Shown here: positions 18,680 to 26,301 of the stretch, in pieces | How positions within the stretch are numbered: the stretch's first letter is position 1 | Layout of the letters: the number at the start of each line of letters is the position of its first letter | Origin: Pseudomonadota bacterium | GTDB taxonomy: Bacteria > Pseudomonadota > Gammaproteobacteria > Burkholderiales > Burkholderiaceae_C | Reading direction: 5' to 3' | Assembly (NCBI GenBank): GCA_029779845.1 | Contig: JAKOZT010000061.1 | Coordinates: 29,735 to 93,734 of the forward strand | DNA: 64,000 bases | The notes under the pieces: generated by a model | Databases searched by the model: none | What the model was told of the DNA's origin: nothing | What the model saw: only the letters and a program-made list of their open reading frames with translations | Made by a program: the position numbers and the translations under genes

Positions 18680-19864
18680 TCAAGCGGCCCGGCGCCATGC
18701 GGCGACGGCAGCGTTCAGCGCACCCTCGTGGGTCAGCAGCTGCGGAACATGCGACCGCAACGCGGGTGTCCTCGCGCGCCCGCTGCGCACGCGCCGCGCG
18801 GCGCCGTCGACGAGCGCGAGCCCATTCGGATAGTTGCGCGGCGACTTGCCTGTCCAGCGCTTGAATGCATGGCGGAAGTTGGCCGGGTCGCTGTAGCCGA
18901 GCAGCTCCGCGATGACTTCGGTCGTGTACTGAGTGCTGGTCACGTAGTGGATGGCCAGCTCCTTGCGAACCTCGTCGAGCAGCAGGTTGTAGGAGGTGTT
19001 CAAGTCCTCCAGACGACGACGAAGCGTGCGCTGCGACATGCACAGCGAGCTTGCGAGTTCGCACTGCGTCGGCGGCTTGCCGGTCGACTTGCGCAACAGA
19101 TCCTTGACCTGCCGCGCGAGGTCGTACTGCTCCGCACAGTCGGCCATCAAGGCGTCGCAGACCTTCGCGCACGCCGCATGCGTCGCGGCGTGCGATTGCG
19201 GCAGCGCCACCTGGAGACGGAAAGCGTCGACCCGGATCTCGGCGAGCAGGCCATCGGGCAGGCGATGGTCGATGTGCGACGCAACACCCATCACCGTGTG
19301 CAGATCGCTCAGCGCGGACTGGAAGGACGGGCCGCAGGCCACCTCGCGAACCCGCGTCGGCTCGCACGTCACGTCGTCCAGCAGCGTCTTCAGCTTGGCC
19401 AGCTCGAACCGCAGGCATTGGGCGAGCATGTCGCCGTCCATCGTGTAGCGCTGGCGCAGGCCGATGCACGCCATGTCCCGTTCCACCCGCACGGACAAGT
19501 GGAACTTGAGATTGAGCAGCGGCGAATAGGCCTCGGCGGTGCTCAGCGCCTCCTCCAGGGTCGGGCTGCTGAGCAAGGCGTAGCCTGCGATGCCATAGGC
19601 GGTCAGGCGCATGCGCCGCGCCGCACGCAGGACAAAGCCGGGGGTACAGGCCGCGGCAATGGCGCTGGTGGCGGCGTACTGCTGGCGGATGGAAAGCCGG
19701 GTTGCCGGATCCTCGAGTGCCGCCCGGGTCAGTTCGATCCGGTCATACAGGTGCCGCCTGTCGACACGTTCTTCCAGCGCCAACTGAACACAAGTTGCCA
19801 GCTCCGAGCAGGACATGGAAGGGTCGTCCGCCGTGAGACACAGCCGCTCAATCCAATCAGCCAT
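18680..19864 (-). CDS. AraC-family transcriptional regulator
   Basis: A 394-residue regulator of the OruR/PF12625-like class: an N-terminal ligand domain of about 200 residues (rich in GYALLSSPTLEEAL-type helices) and a C-terminal double helix-turn-helix with MSQRTLRRRLE and the AraC signature IAELLGYSDPANFRHAFKRWTGKSP. A proline/arginine-rich tail of about 45 residues follows. The ATG at 19864 has GGAG seven bases upstream; an earlier in-frame ATG (19906) is possible. It diverges from a TetR gene across a 137-base gap and heads the leftward alcohol dehydrogenase/carboxylase gene set, which it probably activates in response to a pathway compound. Confidence 0.88.
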   Translation of the reverse strand: MADWIERLCLTADDPSMSCSELATCVQLALEERVDRRHLYDRIELTRAALEDPATRLSIRQQYAATSAIAAACTPGFVLRAARRMRLTAYGIAGYALLSSPTLEEALSTAEAYSPLLNLKFHLSVRVERDMACIGLRQRYTMDGDMLAQCLRFELAKLKTLLDDVTCEPTRVREVACGPSFQSALSDLHTVMGVASHIDHRLPDGLLAEIRVDAFRLQVALPQSHAATHAACAKVCDALMADCAEQYDLARQVKDLLRKSTGKPPTQCELASSLCMSQRTLRRRLEDLNTSYNLLLDEVRKELAIHYVTSTQYTTEVIAELLGYSDPANFRHAFKRWTGKSPRNYPNGLALVDGAARRVRSGRARTPALRSHVPQLLTHEGALNAAVAAWRRAA

Positions 19865-19945
19865 CGTGGACTCCAGTGCATCGATGTGCGGCAGTGTTGT
19901 ACACATGACCAAGTTGCGTCACTAGGTGGAAACCATCGTATTTTG

Positions 19946-19955
19946 GTCAGTTGAC
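19946..19955. promoter_or_regulatory. Short dyad in the AraC/TetR divergent promoter region
   Basis: GTCAGTTGAC is an interrupted palindrome (GTCA, two-base centre, TGAC). It overlaps a TTGACA (19951-19956) that could serve as a -35 element toward the TetR gene, although no good -10 follows at 17 bases. The position, 47 bases before the TetR start, suits an operator. Short dyads of this size can occur by chance. Confidence 0.3.
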
Positions 19956-20001
19956 ACACTATGCACTTGCCATGCCAGTGCCAAGCCGGTAGTGTCGGGC
20001 C

Positions 20002-20655
20002 ATGGACGCAGAAGAACTCGCCGGTGAAGCCGGTCTGGCCGCAGACGCTCGGGCGACCCAGGGCGTGCGGGAACGCAACCGGGCCATGCGCATGGCTCAG
20101 ATCCTCAACAGCTCGCGGCGCGTGTTCTGCGAACTGGGATACGCGGAGTACTCCATGAGGAAGGTCGCGGACGACGCCGGCCTTCACCTGAACTCGGTGC
20201 AGCACTTCTTCGGTGACGTGGATGCCCTGCTGCGCAGCACGATTCACAGCGTGCTCGACGAGTTCGTCGTCCGCTTTCGCCTCATCGCCAACGGCAGTCG
20301 CCTGCCGGCCCGCGATCGGCTCGAAGGGATCGTGGAGGAAAACCTGCGCGTGATGGTCGATCCGCAGCTTCACGCCTTCATGACGCACACGTGGGCGGTG
20401 GCCGTGCACAAGCCGGGCATCGCCCGGCTGCTGGAGCAGCTCTACCTCGAGTACGAGAACATCCTGACCGGCCTCGTGCTGGAGATCGCACCGGGCAAGA
20501 GCGAGGATGAAGCGCGTGTCCACGCCCGACTCATCGCGTCGCTGATCGAAGGTTTCGAGGTGGTCTGGCGCTACGCCCCCGGCGATCCGCCGATCGGCGC
20601 CGTGGCCAGCCAGATGAAGCGAGCCTGTCTCTCGCTGTTCGGCACCGCGCCGTAG
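20002..20655 (+). CDS. TetR-family transcriptional regulator
   Basis: A 217-residue repressor-type protein. The N-terminal DNA-binding domain (about 25-75) has the expected helix-turn-helix: MRKVADDAGLHLNSVQHFFGDVDALL. The C-terminal ligand domain is helical with the conserved MTHTWAVAVHKPGIARLLEQLY region. It diverges from the AraC regulator and is followed by a permease and a transaminase gene on the same strand. The usual role would be repression of the adjacent genes until a small ligand, perhaps the amine or a CoA ester, binds. The ribosome-binding site is weak. Confidence 0.9.
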   Translation: MDAEELAGEAGLAADARATQGVRERNRAMRMAQILNSSRRVFCELGYAEYSMRKVADDAGLHLNSVQHFFGDVDALLRSTIHSVLDEFVVRFRLIANGSRLPARDRLEGIVEENLRVMVDPQLHAFMTHTWAVAVHKPGIARLLEQLYLEYENILTGLVLEIAPGKSEDEARVHARLIASLIEGFEVVWRYAPGDPPIGAVASQMKRACLSLFGTAP

Positions 20656-20664
20656 CTCGCCGGT

Positions 20665-20682
20665 ACGCCCGACGTCGGGCGT
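20665..20682. promoter_or_regulatory. 18-base perfect palindrome after the TetR gene
   Basis: ACGCCCGACGTCGGGCGT reads identically on both strands and lies 9 bases after the TetR stop and 108 before the permease start. A perfect even palindrome suits a dimeric TetR operator controlling the permease/transaminase pair. As RNA it would fold into a six-base-pair stem with an ACGT loop and is followed by TGATTTT, so a terminator for the TetR transcript is the alternative. Confidence 0.5.
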
Positions 20683-20790
20683 GATTTTGGCCGGAGCGCA
20701 TCCCGGCACGGCCTGCGCGCACCTGCTGGGCGAGTGCGTGCTGCGGCACATTCTTCGGGCCTGGTCCTGGCGCGAAGAAGGAACCTTCCC

Positions 20791-22137
20791 ATGCCGCAGA
20801 ACAACGTGAAGCCGGCCGCCCATGCGGCGCAGTTCCTGCGGGTGCTCGTGTTCTGGGATCTGGTCGTCTACGGCCTGGCCTACATCTCGCCCCTGGGGCC
20901 GTTTTCCACCTGGGGTTTTGCGCGGGCGCTTTCCGGTGGGGCGGCTCCCCTGGCCTACGCCCTCAGCGCCGTGGCGCTGTTCTTCACGGCCATCTCCTAC
21001 GCCACCATGGCCAGGGAGGTGTCCGGCAGTGGCTCCGCCTTCGGCTATGCCCGCGCAGCCATGGGCGACACGGTCGGATTCCTGACCGGCTGGATGGTGC
21101 TGCTGGACTACCTCCTGCTGCCGGCATTGATGTACGTGATGTTCGCGATCGGCATGTCCCTCGTTGCGCCCGCCGTTCCGCGCTGGCTGTGGATCCTCAT
21201 CATGGCCGGCTACAACATTGGCGTGAACTGGTTCGGCATCAAGACCAGCGCCCGATTCAACTTCGCCACGCTGCTGGCCCAGTTCATCATCTTGTTCCTG
21301 GTGCTCGGGTGGGTGCTCTACGCCATGCAGGCCCACCATGTCCCGGCCTTCACAGCGGGTGCGTGGTGGGGGCCGCAGTCGTCCGGCCAAGGGGTGTTGG
21401 CGGCCACGTCGCTGTGCCTCATGGCCTACCTGGGCTTCGACGCCATCACCACCCTCACCGGGGAAGTTCGCCCCGAACAGCGCCACCTCGTGGGCCGCGC
21501 CGTGCTGATCACGCTGGCCGCCATCGCCACGCTCGCCGTCGTCCAGGTCTGGATCTTCGCGGACCTCGCCGCAGGACTCGAGTTCAAGGACCTTGCCACG
21601 GCGACCTACGAAGCGCTCGAAGCGCGCGTCGATCCGGCCCTGGCCCAGATCGTGGTGCTGGCAAGTTCGCTCACGCTGGCCTTCTCCATCACGCCCACCA
21701 TGGTGATTGCGGTCTCGCGGGTGCTGCACGCGATGGCTCGCTGCCACCAGATGCCGTCGTTCCTCGCCCACCTTCACCCCCGCTACGGCGTGCCGGACCG
21801 CGCGATCCTGTTCTCCGGCGCGCTGTCGATCGCGGTGGCCGCGCTGTTCGCCGATGCGTTCGATGCGCTCACCTCCATGGTGAACTTCGGCGCCATCCTC
21901 GCCTTCATCGCGGTGAATGCTTCGGTCATCGCCTTCTACCGCGTCAAGCGAGGATCGACCCAGCTGATCGTGCACCTGGTCCTGCCGATCGTCGGGATCG
22001 CCATCCTGCTGCTGGTCCTGAGCCAGATGAACATGATCGGCCTGGCCGTGGGCGGGGCCTGGCTGCTCACCGGCGTGGTCGTCGCCGCCGTCCTTCGCGC
22101 GCGTGGCACCCACCTGTCGTCCGTCGAAACGGGCTGA
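20791..22137 (+). CDS. APC-superfamily amino acid/amine permease
   Basis: A 448-residue transporter with about twelve membrane helices. The first helix region (VFWDLVVYGLAYISPLGPFS) and the following GSGSAFGYARAAMGDTVGFLTGW match the APC (amino acid-polyamine-cation) family, and the mid-protein YLGFDAITTLTGEVRPEQ is the conserved helix-6/loop signature. Members closest in look import putrescine, ethanolamine or amino acids with protons. The ATG is preceded by AAGGA. It is 43 bases ahead of the transaminase gene on the same strand, so the likely job is import of the amine that the transaminase and neighbouring enzymes consume. Confidence 0.88.
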   Translation: MPQNNVKPAAHAAQFLRVLVFWDLVVYGLAYISPLGPFSTWGFARALSGGAAPLAYALSAVALFFTAISYATMAREVSGSGSAFGYARAAMGDTVGFLTGWMVLLDYLLLPALMYVMFAIGMSLVAPAVPRWLWILIMAGYNIGVNWFGIKTSARFNFATLLAQFIILFLVLGWVLYAMQAHHVPAFTAGAWWGPQSSGQGVLAATSLCLMAYLGFDAITTLTGEVRPEQRHLVGRAVLITLAAIATLAVVQVWIFADLAAGLEFKDLATATYEALEARVDPALAQIVVLASSLTLAFSITPTMVIAVSRVLHAMARCHQMPSFLAHLHPRYGVPDRAILFSGALSIAVAALFADAFDALTSMVNFGAILAFIAVNASVIAFYRVKRGSTQLIVHLVLPIVGIAILLLVLSQMNMIGLAVGGAWLLTGVVVAAVLRARGTHLSSVETG

Positions 22138-22180
22138 CCCGTCCGCGGTCGGCGATCGCACCAATGTTTGGGAGACCTCA

Positions 22181-23182
22181 ATGAACACAAGCATCGAGCA
22201 CCGCGTCACACCGGTCAAACACATCATGCAGACGGACGCGCGCCACGCACGCCTGCCGCACGCTGCCGAATACGAGGGCGGAGCTGCGTTCTCGGGCGGG
22301 CGGTACTCGCCGATACAGGACGCCACCGTCCCGATGCTGGACATGGGCTTCCGCAACGCGGACGCCACCTACGACGTCGTCAGCGTCAGCCGGGGCATGT
22401 TCTTCCGGCTCGACTACCACCTGGACCGCATCGATCGTTCCACCGAGCGTTTCCGCCTGCGCAGCCCCTATGACCGTGCCCAGACCGTCGAGATCCTGAC
22501 GGAACTGCTTCGGCTTGCCGGGCTGCGCGATGCGTACGTGTGGTGGGCGGTCACGCGCGGGGTCGCCCGGCCGGGCGCCGCATCCAACCGTCCCTCAGCC
22601 TACGAGAACCGCTTCTACGCCTTCGTCATGCCCTACAGCTTCATCGCCGACGACGAGATGCGTCAGCGGGGTTTCGACATGATGATCAGCCGGCAGTACC
22701 TCCGCATTCCGACGGAAAGCGTCGATTCCAGGGCCAAGAACTTCCACTGGATGGACTTGCGGCAATCGATCTTCGAGGCGGCCGAGGCGGGGCACCAGAT
22801 ACCGGTCTTGTGCGACTCGCGGCAGATGCTGGCCGAGTGCCCCGGCGCCAACATCTTCGTGCTCGCGGGCGGCCGCTTGATGACGCCCGCGCAGCATTGC
22901 CTGGAAGGCGGCACGCGCCAGTCCGTGCTGGACCTTGCCGCGGAGATCCGGGTGCCGACGTTCGTGGGCGACATCCCCGCGAGCACGCTTCGTGCCGCGG
23001 ACGAAGTCTTCATCACGTCGACGGCCGGCGGCATCATGCCGGTGACCCGCCTGGAAGGGCAGCCCATTGGCAGAGGAACGCCCGGCCCGATCACCACCCT
23101 GCTGCACAACCTGTACTGGGAGAAGCGTTGGGCCGGATGGCATGCCACACCGGTGCGGTACGAGTTCAAAGCTGGTCTTTGA
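22181..23182 (+). CDS. Fold-type IV PLP transaminase, resembling (R)-selective amine transaminases
   Basis: A 333-residue PLP enzyme. The cofactor lysine is Lys186 in SRAKNFHWMDLRQSI, and the phosphate-side Glu is E219 in ECPGANIFV. The N-terminal half has the order YEGGAAFSGG, VPMLDMGFRNADATYDV and RLDYHLDRI, and the 186 region reads KNFxWxDL. From memory this pattern is closer to bacterial and fungal (R)-amine transaminases than to BCAT (whose lysine motif is usually KxxNY) or D-alanine transaminase. It would interconvert an amine and a ketone/aldehyde. A GGGAG site precedes the ATG. Its 3' end overlaps the convergent kinase gene by 17 bases. A branched-chain or D-amino-acid specificity is not excluded. 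Confidence 0.82.
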   Translation: MNTSIEHRVTPVKHIMQTDARHARLPHAAEYEGGAAFSGGRYSPIQDATVPMLDMGFRNADATYDVVSVSRGMFFRLDYHLDRIDRSTERFRLRSPYDRAQTVEILTELLRLAGLRDAYVWWAVTRGVARPGAASNRPSAYENRFYAFVMPYSFIADDEMRQRGFDMMISRQYLRIPTESVDSRAKNFHWMDLRQSIFEAAEAGHQIPVLCDSRQMLAECPGANIFVLAGGRLMTPAQHCLEGGTRQSVLDLAAEIRVPTFVGDIPASTLRAADEVFITSTAGGIMPVTRLEGQPIGRGTPGPITTLLHNLYWEKRWAGWHATPVRYEFKAGL

Positions 23183-24215
23183 ACTGGTCCCAGAACATCT
23201 GGAACCGAGGAAGCACCAGCTCGATCAGGCCGGCCAGGGAGGGTTCGATGCCCAGCTCGGGCGGGATGTTGGCCTTCATGCCCTCGGCCACTTCCTCCGG
23301 CGTCAGGAAGTAGTACGGATCCAGCACATGCTCCATGCACTCCGTGGCCATGCGGATCGTGGCCATCAGCTGGAAGGCGCGCACTTCGAGCACGCGCTGC
23401 GCCAAGGTCTCCTGGTCGAGGGCACCGTAGTACTGCTCGAGCGCGAAGCGAACGACATCATCGTCCGCTTCGATCCACATCAGCATCTCTCCGAGGTCCC
23501 ACATCGGGTGGCCATACCCGCCGCCGTCCCAGTCGATGAACATCACCTCGTTGCGCGGGTTCACCATCATGTTCACGAACACCATGTCGTTGTGCGTGAA
23601 CTTCGGGGTGAAGGGCGCGATGACCTTTTCCAGCCGGTTGGTCGCGTCGAGGAACTGAGGCACCCAGCTCGCCCAGGCCGATGGCTGGTATCCAGTGGCC
23701 AGCTTGCCCGCCAGCAGCGTCCGGCAGTAGCGACGCACCGTGTCGAACGGCCACCAGTAGCTGATGGTCTCCTCGATCGCCCAGGCGCCTTCGTGCAGCG
23801 TCTTCATGCGCTCGATGACGTGGGCCAGCATCTTCGGCTCGCGCAGTTCGTCCGCGCCCATCTGCCGCCCTTCCACGAACTCCACCACGCTCAGGTTGGG
23901 TTCGGCATACACCAGGCGCGGCCCCAGGCCCAGCTTGTGGGCGGCGATGGTGCACTGGACGACCGTGGTCTGCCGCGTCCGGAACTGGTCGAAGCCGACC
24001 CGGACCGCGTAGCGCTTGCCGCTCGGCTCGGTGACGAAGAAGGTGCGGTTCTGCAGACCGCCGAACCTCTGCTTGATCTGCGGCGTGCCCTTCCAGATCG
24101 GCAGCTTGGCGATGTGGTTCTTCGTCTCCGCGGGCGTCCAGCTGCGGCGCACCCGCGAGATTTCTTCGATGATGGGTCGGGGCGCTTGCGCGCCAGCGGA
24201 TGAGGGTATTCCCAT
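23166..24215 (-). CDS. Choline/ethanolamine-kinase-like phosphotransferase (APH fold)
   Basis: A 349-residue small-molecule kinase. The ATP-site motif FGGLQNRTFFV (51-61), catalytic loop THND (Asp210) and metal-binding IDWDGGGYG (Asp228) are in the order expected for the choline kinase branch of the aminoglycoside-phosphotransferase fold. It should phosphorylate a hydroxyl, often on an amino alcohol. It is the last gene of a leftward run that includes the imine-reductase-like gene 109 bases upstream. In levulinate-type pathways an APH-fold kinase phosphorylates a hydroxyacyl-CoA before elimination by an acyl-CoA dehydrogenase; a dehydrogenase of that fold is in this island, but the motifs here look more like choline kinase. 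Confidence 0.83.
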   Translation of the reverse strand: MGIPSSAGAQAPRPIIEEISRVRRSWTPAETKNHIAKLPIWKGTPQIKQRFGGLQNRTFFVTEPSGKRYAVRVGFDQFRTRQTTVVQCTIAAHKLGLGPRLVYAEPNLSVVEFVEGRQMGADELREPKMLAHVIERMKTLHEGAWAIEETISYWWPFDTVRRYCRTLLAGKLATGYQPSAWASWVPQFLDATNRLEKVIAPFTPKFTHNDMVFVNMMVNPRNEVMFIDWDGGGYGHPMWDLGEMLMWIEADDDVVRFALEQYYGALDQETLAQRVLEVRAFQLMATIRMATECMEHVLDPYYFLTPEEVAEGMKANIPPELGIEPSLAGLIELVLPRFQMFWDQFKDQL

Positions 24216-24323
24216 TGGCAGTCTCCGTCGATGGCTGTCGGTCGAGCGTAGTTCGCGAGCTGCCGGCCAGACAGGTGCGAAGCGGCCGACCGCAGGGGAG
24301 GCGAGGCCGCCGGTCGATGTCGA

Positions 24324-25235
24324 TCAGGGCTCGATCGCGTGCCCGGAGCGCTTCCTGAAGCACTCGAAAACGGCGGCCAGCTCGTGTTGGCCGTGGCCCA
24401 TGGCGACAGCTTGCTGGAGCCGTGCCAGCACTTCTCGTGGGAAGCTGCTGTCCGCGCCAACGTCGCCGCTGAACTCCACAAGCTGCTCGATACCCGCGGC
24501 CCAGGTGTCCAGGGCGGCCTGCGACCCCGAATAGTCGCCCTTCTTGATCATTTCCACAGACGTTCGAAGGTTGTCCTTGATGAACGGAAGACGCGCCAAG
24601 GCGATCGACAGATAGTCGTCGATGGAAACCTCGCCGGCGTCACACAGCGCGGCGCCGTAGAGAAACCCGAGCGTGGCGATGAGAGAGAACGAACCGATGA
24701 CGGCGCCATCGAGAACAGCGGCAGCCCCATGTTGCTCCCCGACGAAGAAGGCATGCCCGCTCAGGCTCGCCAGCACAGGCTGCAGCGCGTCGAACGTCGT
24801 GCGCGCGCCGGTGTAGAGGATCGCGCCGTCCGGCGTGCCGATGTCCTTGGGATAGCCTTCTATGGTGCCGTCCAGATAAGCCACGCCGTGTGCCTCGGCC
24901 CATGCCGCAGCGCCTTGCGCGTCCAGCGGCGAGCCCGTCGTGAACTGGATCAGCGTCTTGCCTTCGAGACGCGCCGCGACCTCCGGACTGTGCAGCAGCG
25001 CGTCGGACGCGGCGTAGTCGAGCACGCAAACGATGACGACCCGACTCGCATCGACCGCTTCCGCGACCGAGTGTGCGATCCGAGCGCCTGCCCGGCCAAG
25101 CGCCGCGCACTTGCTCGAAGTGCGATTCCAGACCGTGACGCGGTGCTCGTCGGCAAGCAGCGCTTTGGCAAGGGCGGCGCCCATTGCGCCGATCCCGATG
25201 ACGGAGACGTCCTGCATCGCTACGGTATTTGCCAT
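24324..25235 (-). CDS. Imine reductase/reductive aminase-like NAD(P)-dependent oxidoreductase
   Basis: A 303-residue protein. The N-terminal Rossmann fold has GIGAMGAALAKALL (14-27) and VWNRTSSKC, where an Arg after Asn points to NADPH. In 3-hydroxyisobutyrate-type dehydrogenases the next motif and catalytic Lys would follow; here the sequence is instead FTTGSPLDAQ, AYLDGTIEGYP and ILYTGARTTF, then a C-terminal domain with AVLDGAVIG and GHGQHELAAVFE. These are hallmarks of imine reductases, whose catalytic residue at this point is Asp (here Asp176); the Tyr found one turn later in several members is Phe183. The start has GAGGA nine bases upstream; MQDVSV seven codons later is possible. It lies among transaminase and permease genes. 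Confidence 0.82.
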   Translation of the reverse strand: MANTVAMQDVSVIGIGAMGAALAKALLADEHRVTVWNRTSSKCAALGRAGARIAHSVAEAVDASRVVIVCVLDYAASDALLHSPEVAARLEGKTLIQFTTGSPLDAQGAAAWAEAHGVAYLDGTIEGYPKDIGTPDGAILYTGARTTFDALQPVLASLSGHAFFVGEQHGAAAVLDGAVIGSFSLIATLGFLYGAALCDAGEVSIDDYLSIALARLPFIKDNLRTSVEMIKKGDYSGSQAALDTWAAGIEQLVEFSGDVGADSSFPREVLARLQQAVAMGHGQHELAAVFECFRKRSGHAIEP

Positions 25236-25261
25236 CACATGCGTCCTCGGAAACCGATTGG

Positions 25262-26287
25262 TCAGCGGCCTGCGCTCTCGCCGGTGATCGGGCCGTATTC
25301 GCCGAACAGCAGCGGCGCGCCCTTGCGATTGCCGATCACGGCGCCGATGCCGGCACGGTCCGGCAAGACCCTGGCCACTTGAAAGCTGCGGCCATCGTCG
25401 CTGCTGGACAGCACGACGCCGTTCAGCCCGACCGCCAGTACCTTGCCGTCCGCGGCCTGAGCCAGGGCCGTGATCGAGCTCTTGCTGGACGATGCCACGG
25501 CCTGCCAGTTCGCCCCGTCGTCGTCGCTGCGATAGAGCGCACCGGACAGGCCACCGACCAGCAAGGCGCCGCTCTTCAGCGACGCGGCCGTCCACAGGCT
25601 TGCCTTGCCGCCGGTCTCGACCGGCGTCCAGCTCTTTCCGGCGTCCGTCGATCGATAGACGACGCCCGCCTCGGCCGCGATCAGAAGCGTGCCCTTGCTG
25701 CTGGTGAACAGGTTGAACAGATTGCGCCCGCCGCTTCTTGCCCCCGCATCCGGGCCGGCACCTGCCTCCACCGTGGAGGCCGCCCAGGTCTTGCCGCCGT
25801 CCTCCGTGCGGACGAGCAGCGACCACAGGCCGACGGACACGCCGTGCTTCGGATCCGTGAACAACACCGAGAACAGCGGCTGGTCAACGCTCAGGTCGTC
25901 CCGCTGCATTCGCCAACGCTCTCCGCCGTCCTCAGTCACCAGAACAACGCCCCAATGCCCCGCGGCCCAGCCCGTGCGGCCATCCGGCGCGAAGGTCACC
26001 GACGTCAAGGTCGCTCGCGTCGGGACGCTTTGGGCCTGGCGGAAGCTGGCACCGTCGTCATCCGAGAGCAAGACCACACCACGATCGCCAACGGCCACGA
26101 TGCGTTCGCCCGCGCGCGTGACCGCCAGGATGCTGCTGTGAATCGCGGAGCTTGAGTGAACCGCTGGCAAGTGGTGAACGGGCTTCGGTGCGGCCTCGCC
26201 CGCGGCAACCGAACCCGACGCGGCGCATGCGCAAGCCGCGAGCAGGAGTGTGGCCAGACAATGTTTGCGCCTCGACATCGGACTCAT
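25262..26287 (-). CDS. YCF48/BNR-like beta-propeller protein, exported
   Basis: A 341-residue secreted protein. A signal peptide occupies about residues 1-34 (hydrophobic core then SGSVAAGEAA). The rest is built of repeated blades with short sialidase-type Asp-box motifs (SDDDGASF, TEDGGERW, TEDGGKTW, STDAGKSW, SDDDGANW, SSDDGRSF), which predict a propeller. Genes for such proteins recur beside DUF1302, DUF1329 and MMPL/RND genes in proteobacterial clusters for hydrophobic compounds, and this one is 14 bases after the RND gene here. It may be a periplasmic accessory of that exporter; the molecular function is unknown. Confidence 0.85.
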   Translation of the reverse strand: MSPMSRRKHCLATLLLAACACAASGSVAAGEAAPKPVHHLPAVHSSSAIHSSILAVTRAGERIVAVGDRGVVLLSDDDGASFRQAQSVPTRATLTSVTFAPDGRTGWAAGHWGVVLVTEDGGERWRMQRDDLSVDQPLFSVLFTDPKHGVSVGLWSLLVRTEDGGKTWAASTVEAGAGPDAGARSGGRNLFNLFTSSKGTLLIAAEAGVVYRSTDAGKSWTPVETGGKASLWTAASLKSGALLVGGLSGALYRSDDDGANWQAVASSSKSSITALAQAADGKVLAVGLNGVVLSSSDDGRSFQVARVLPDRAGIGAVIGNRKGAPLLFGEYGPITGESAGR

Positions 26288-26301
26288 TCCGGCGTTTCCG
26301 G

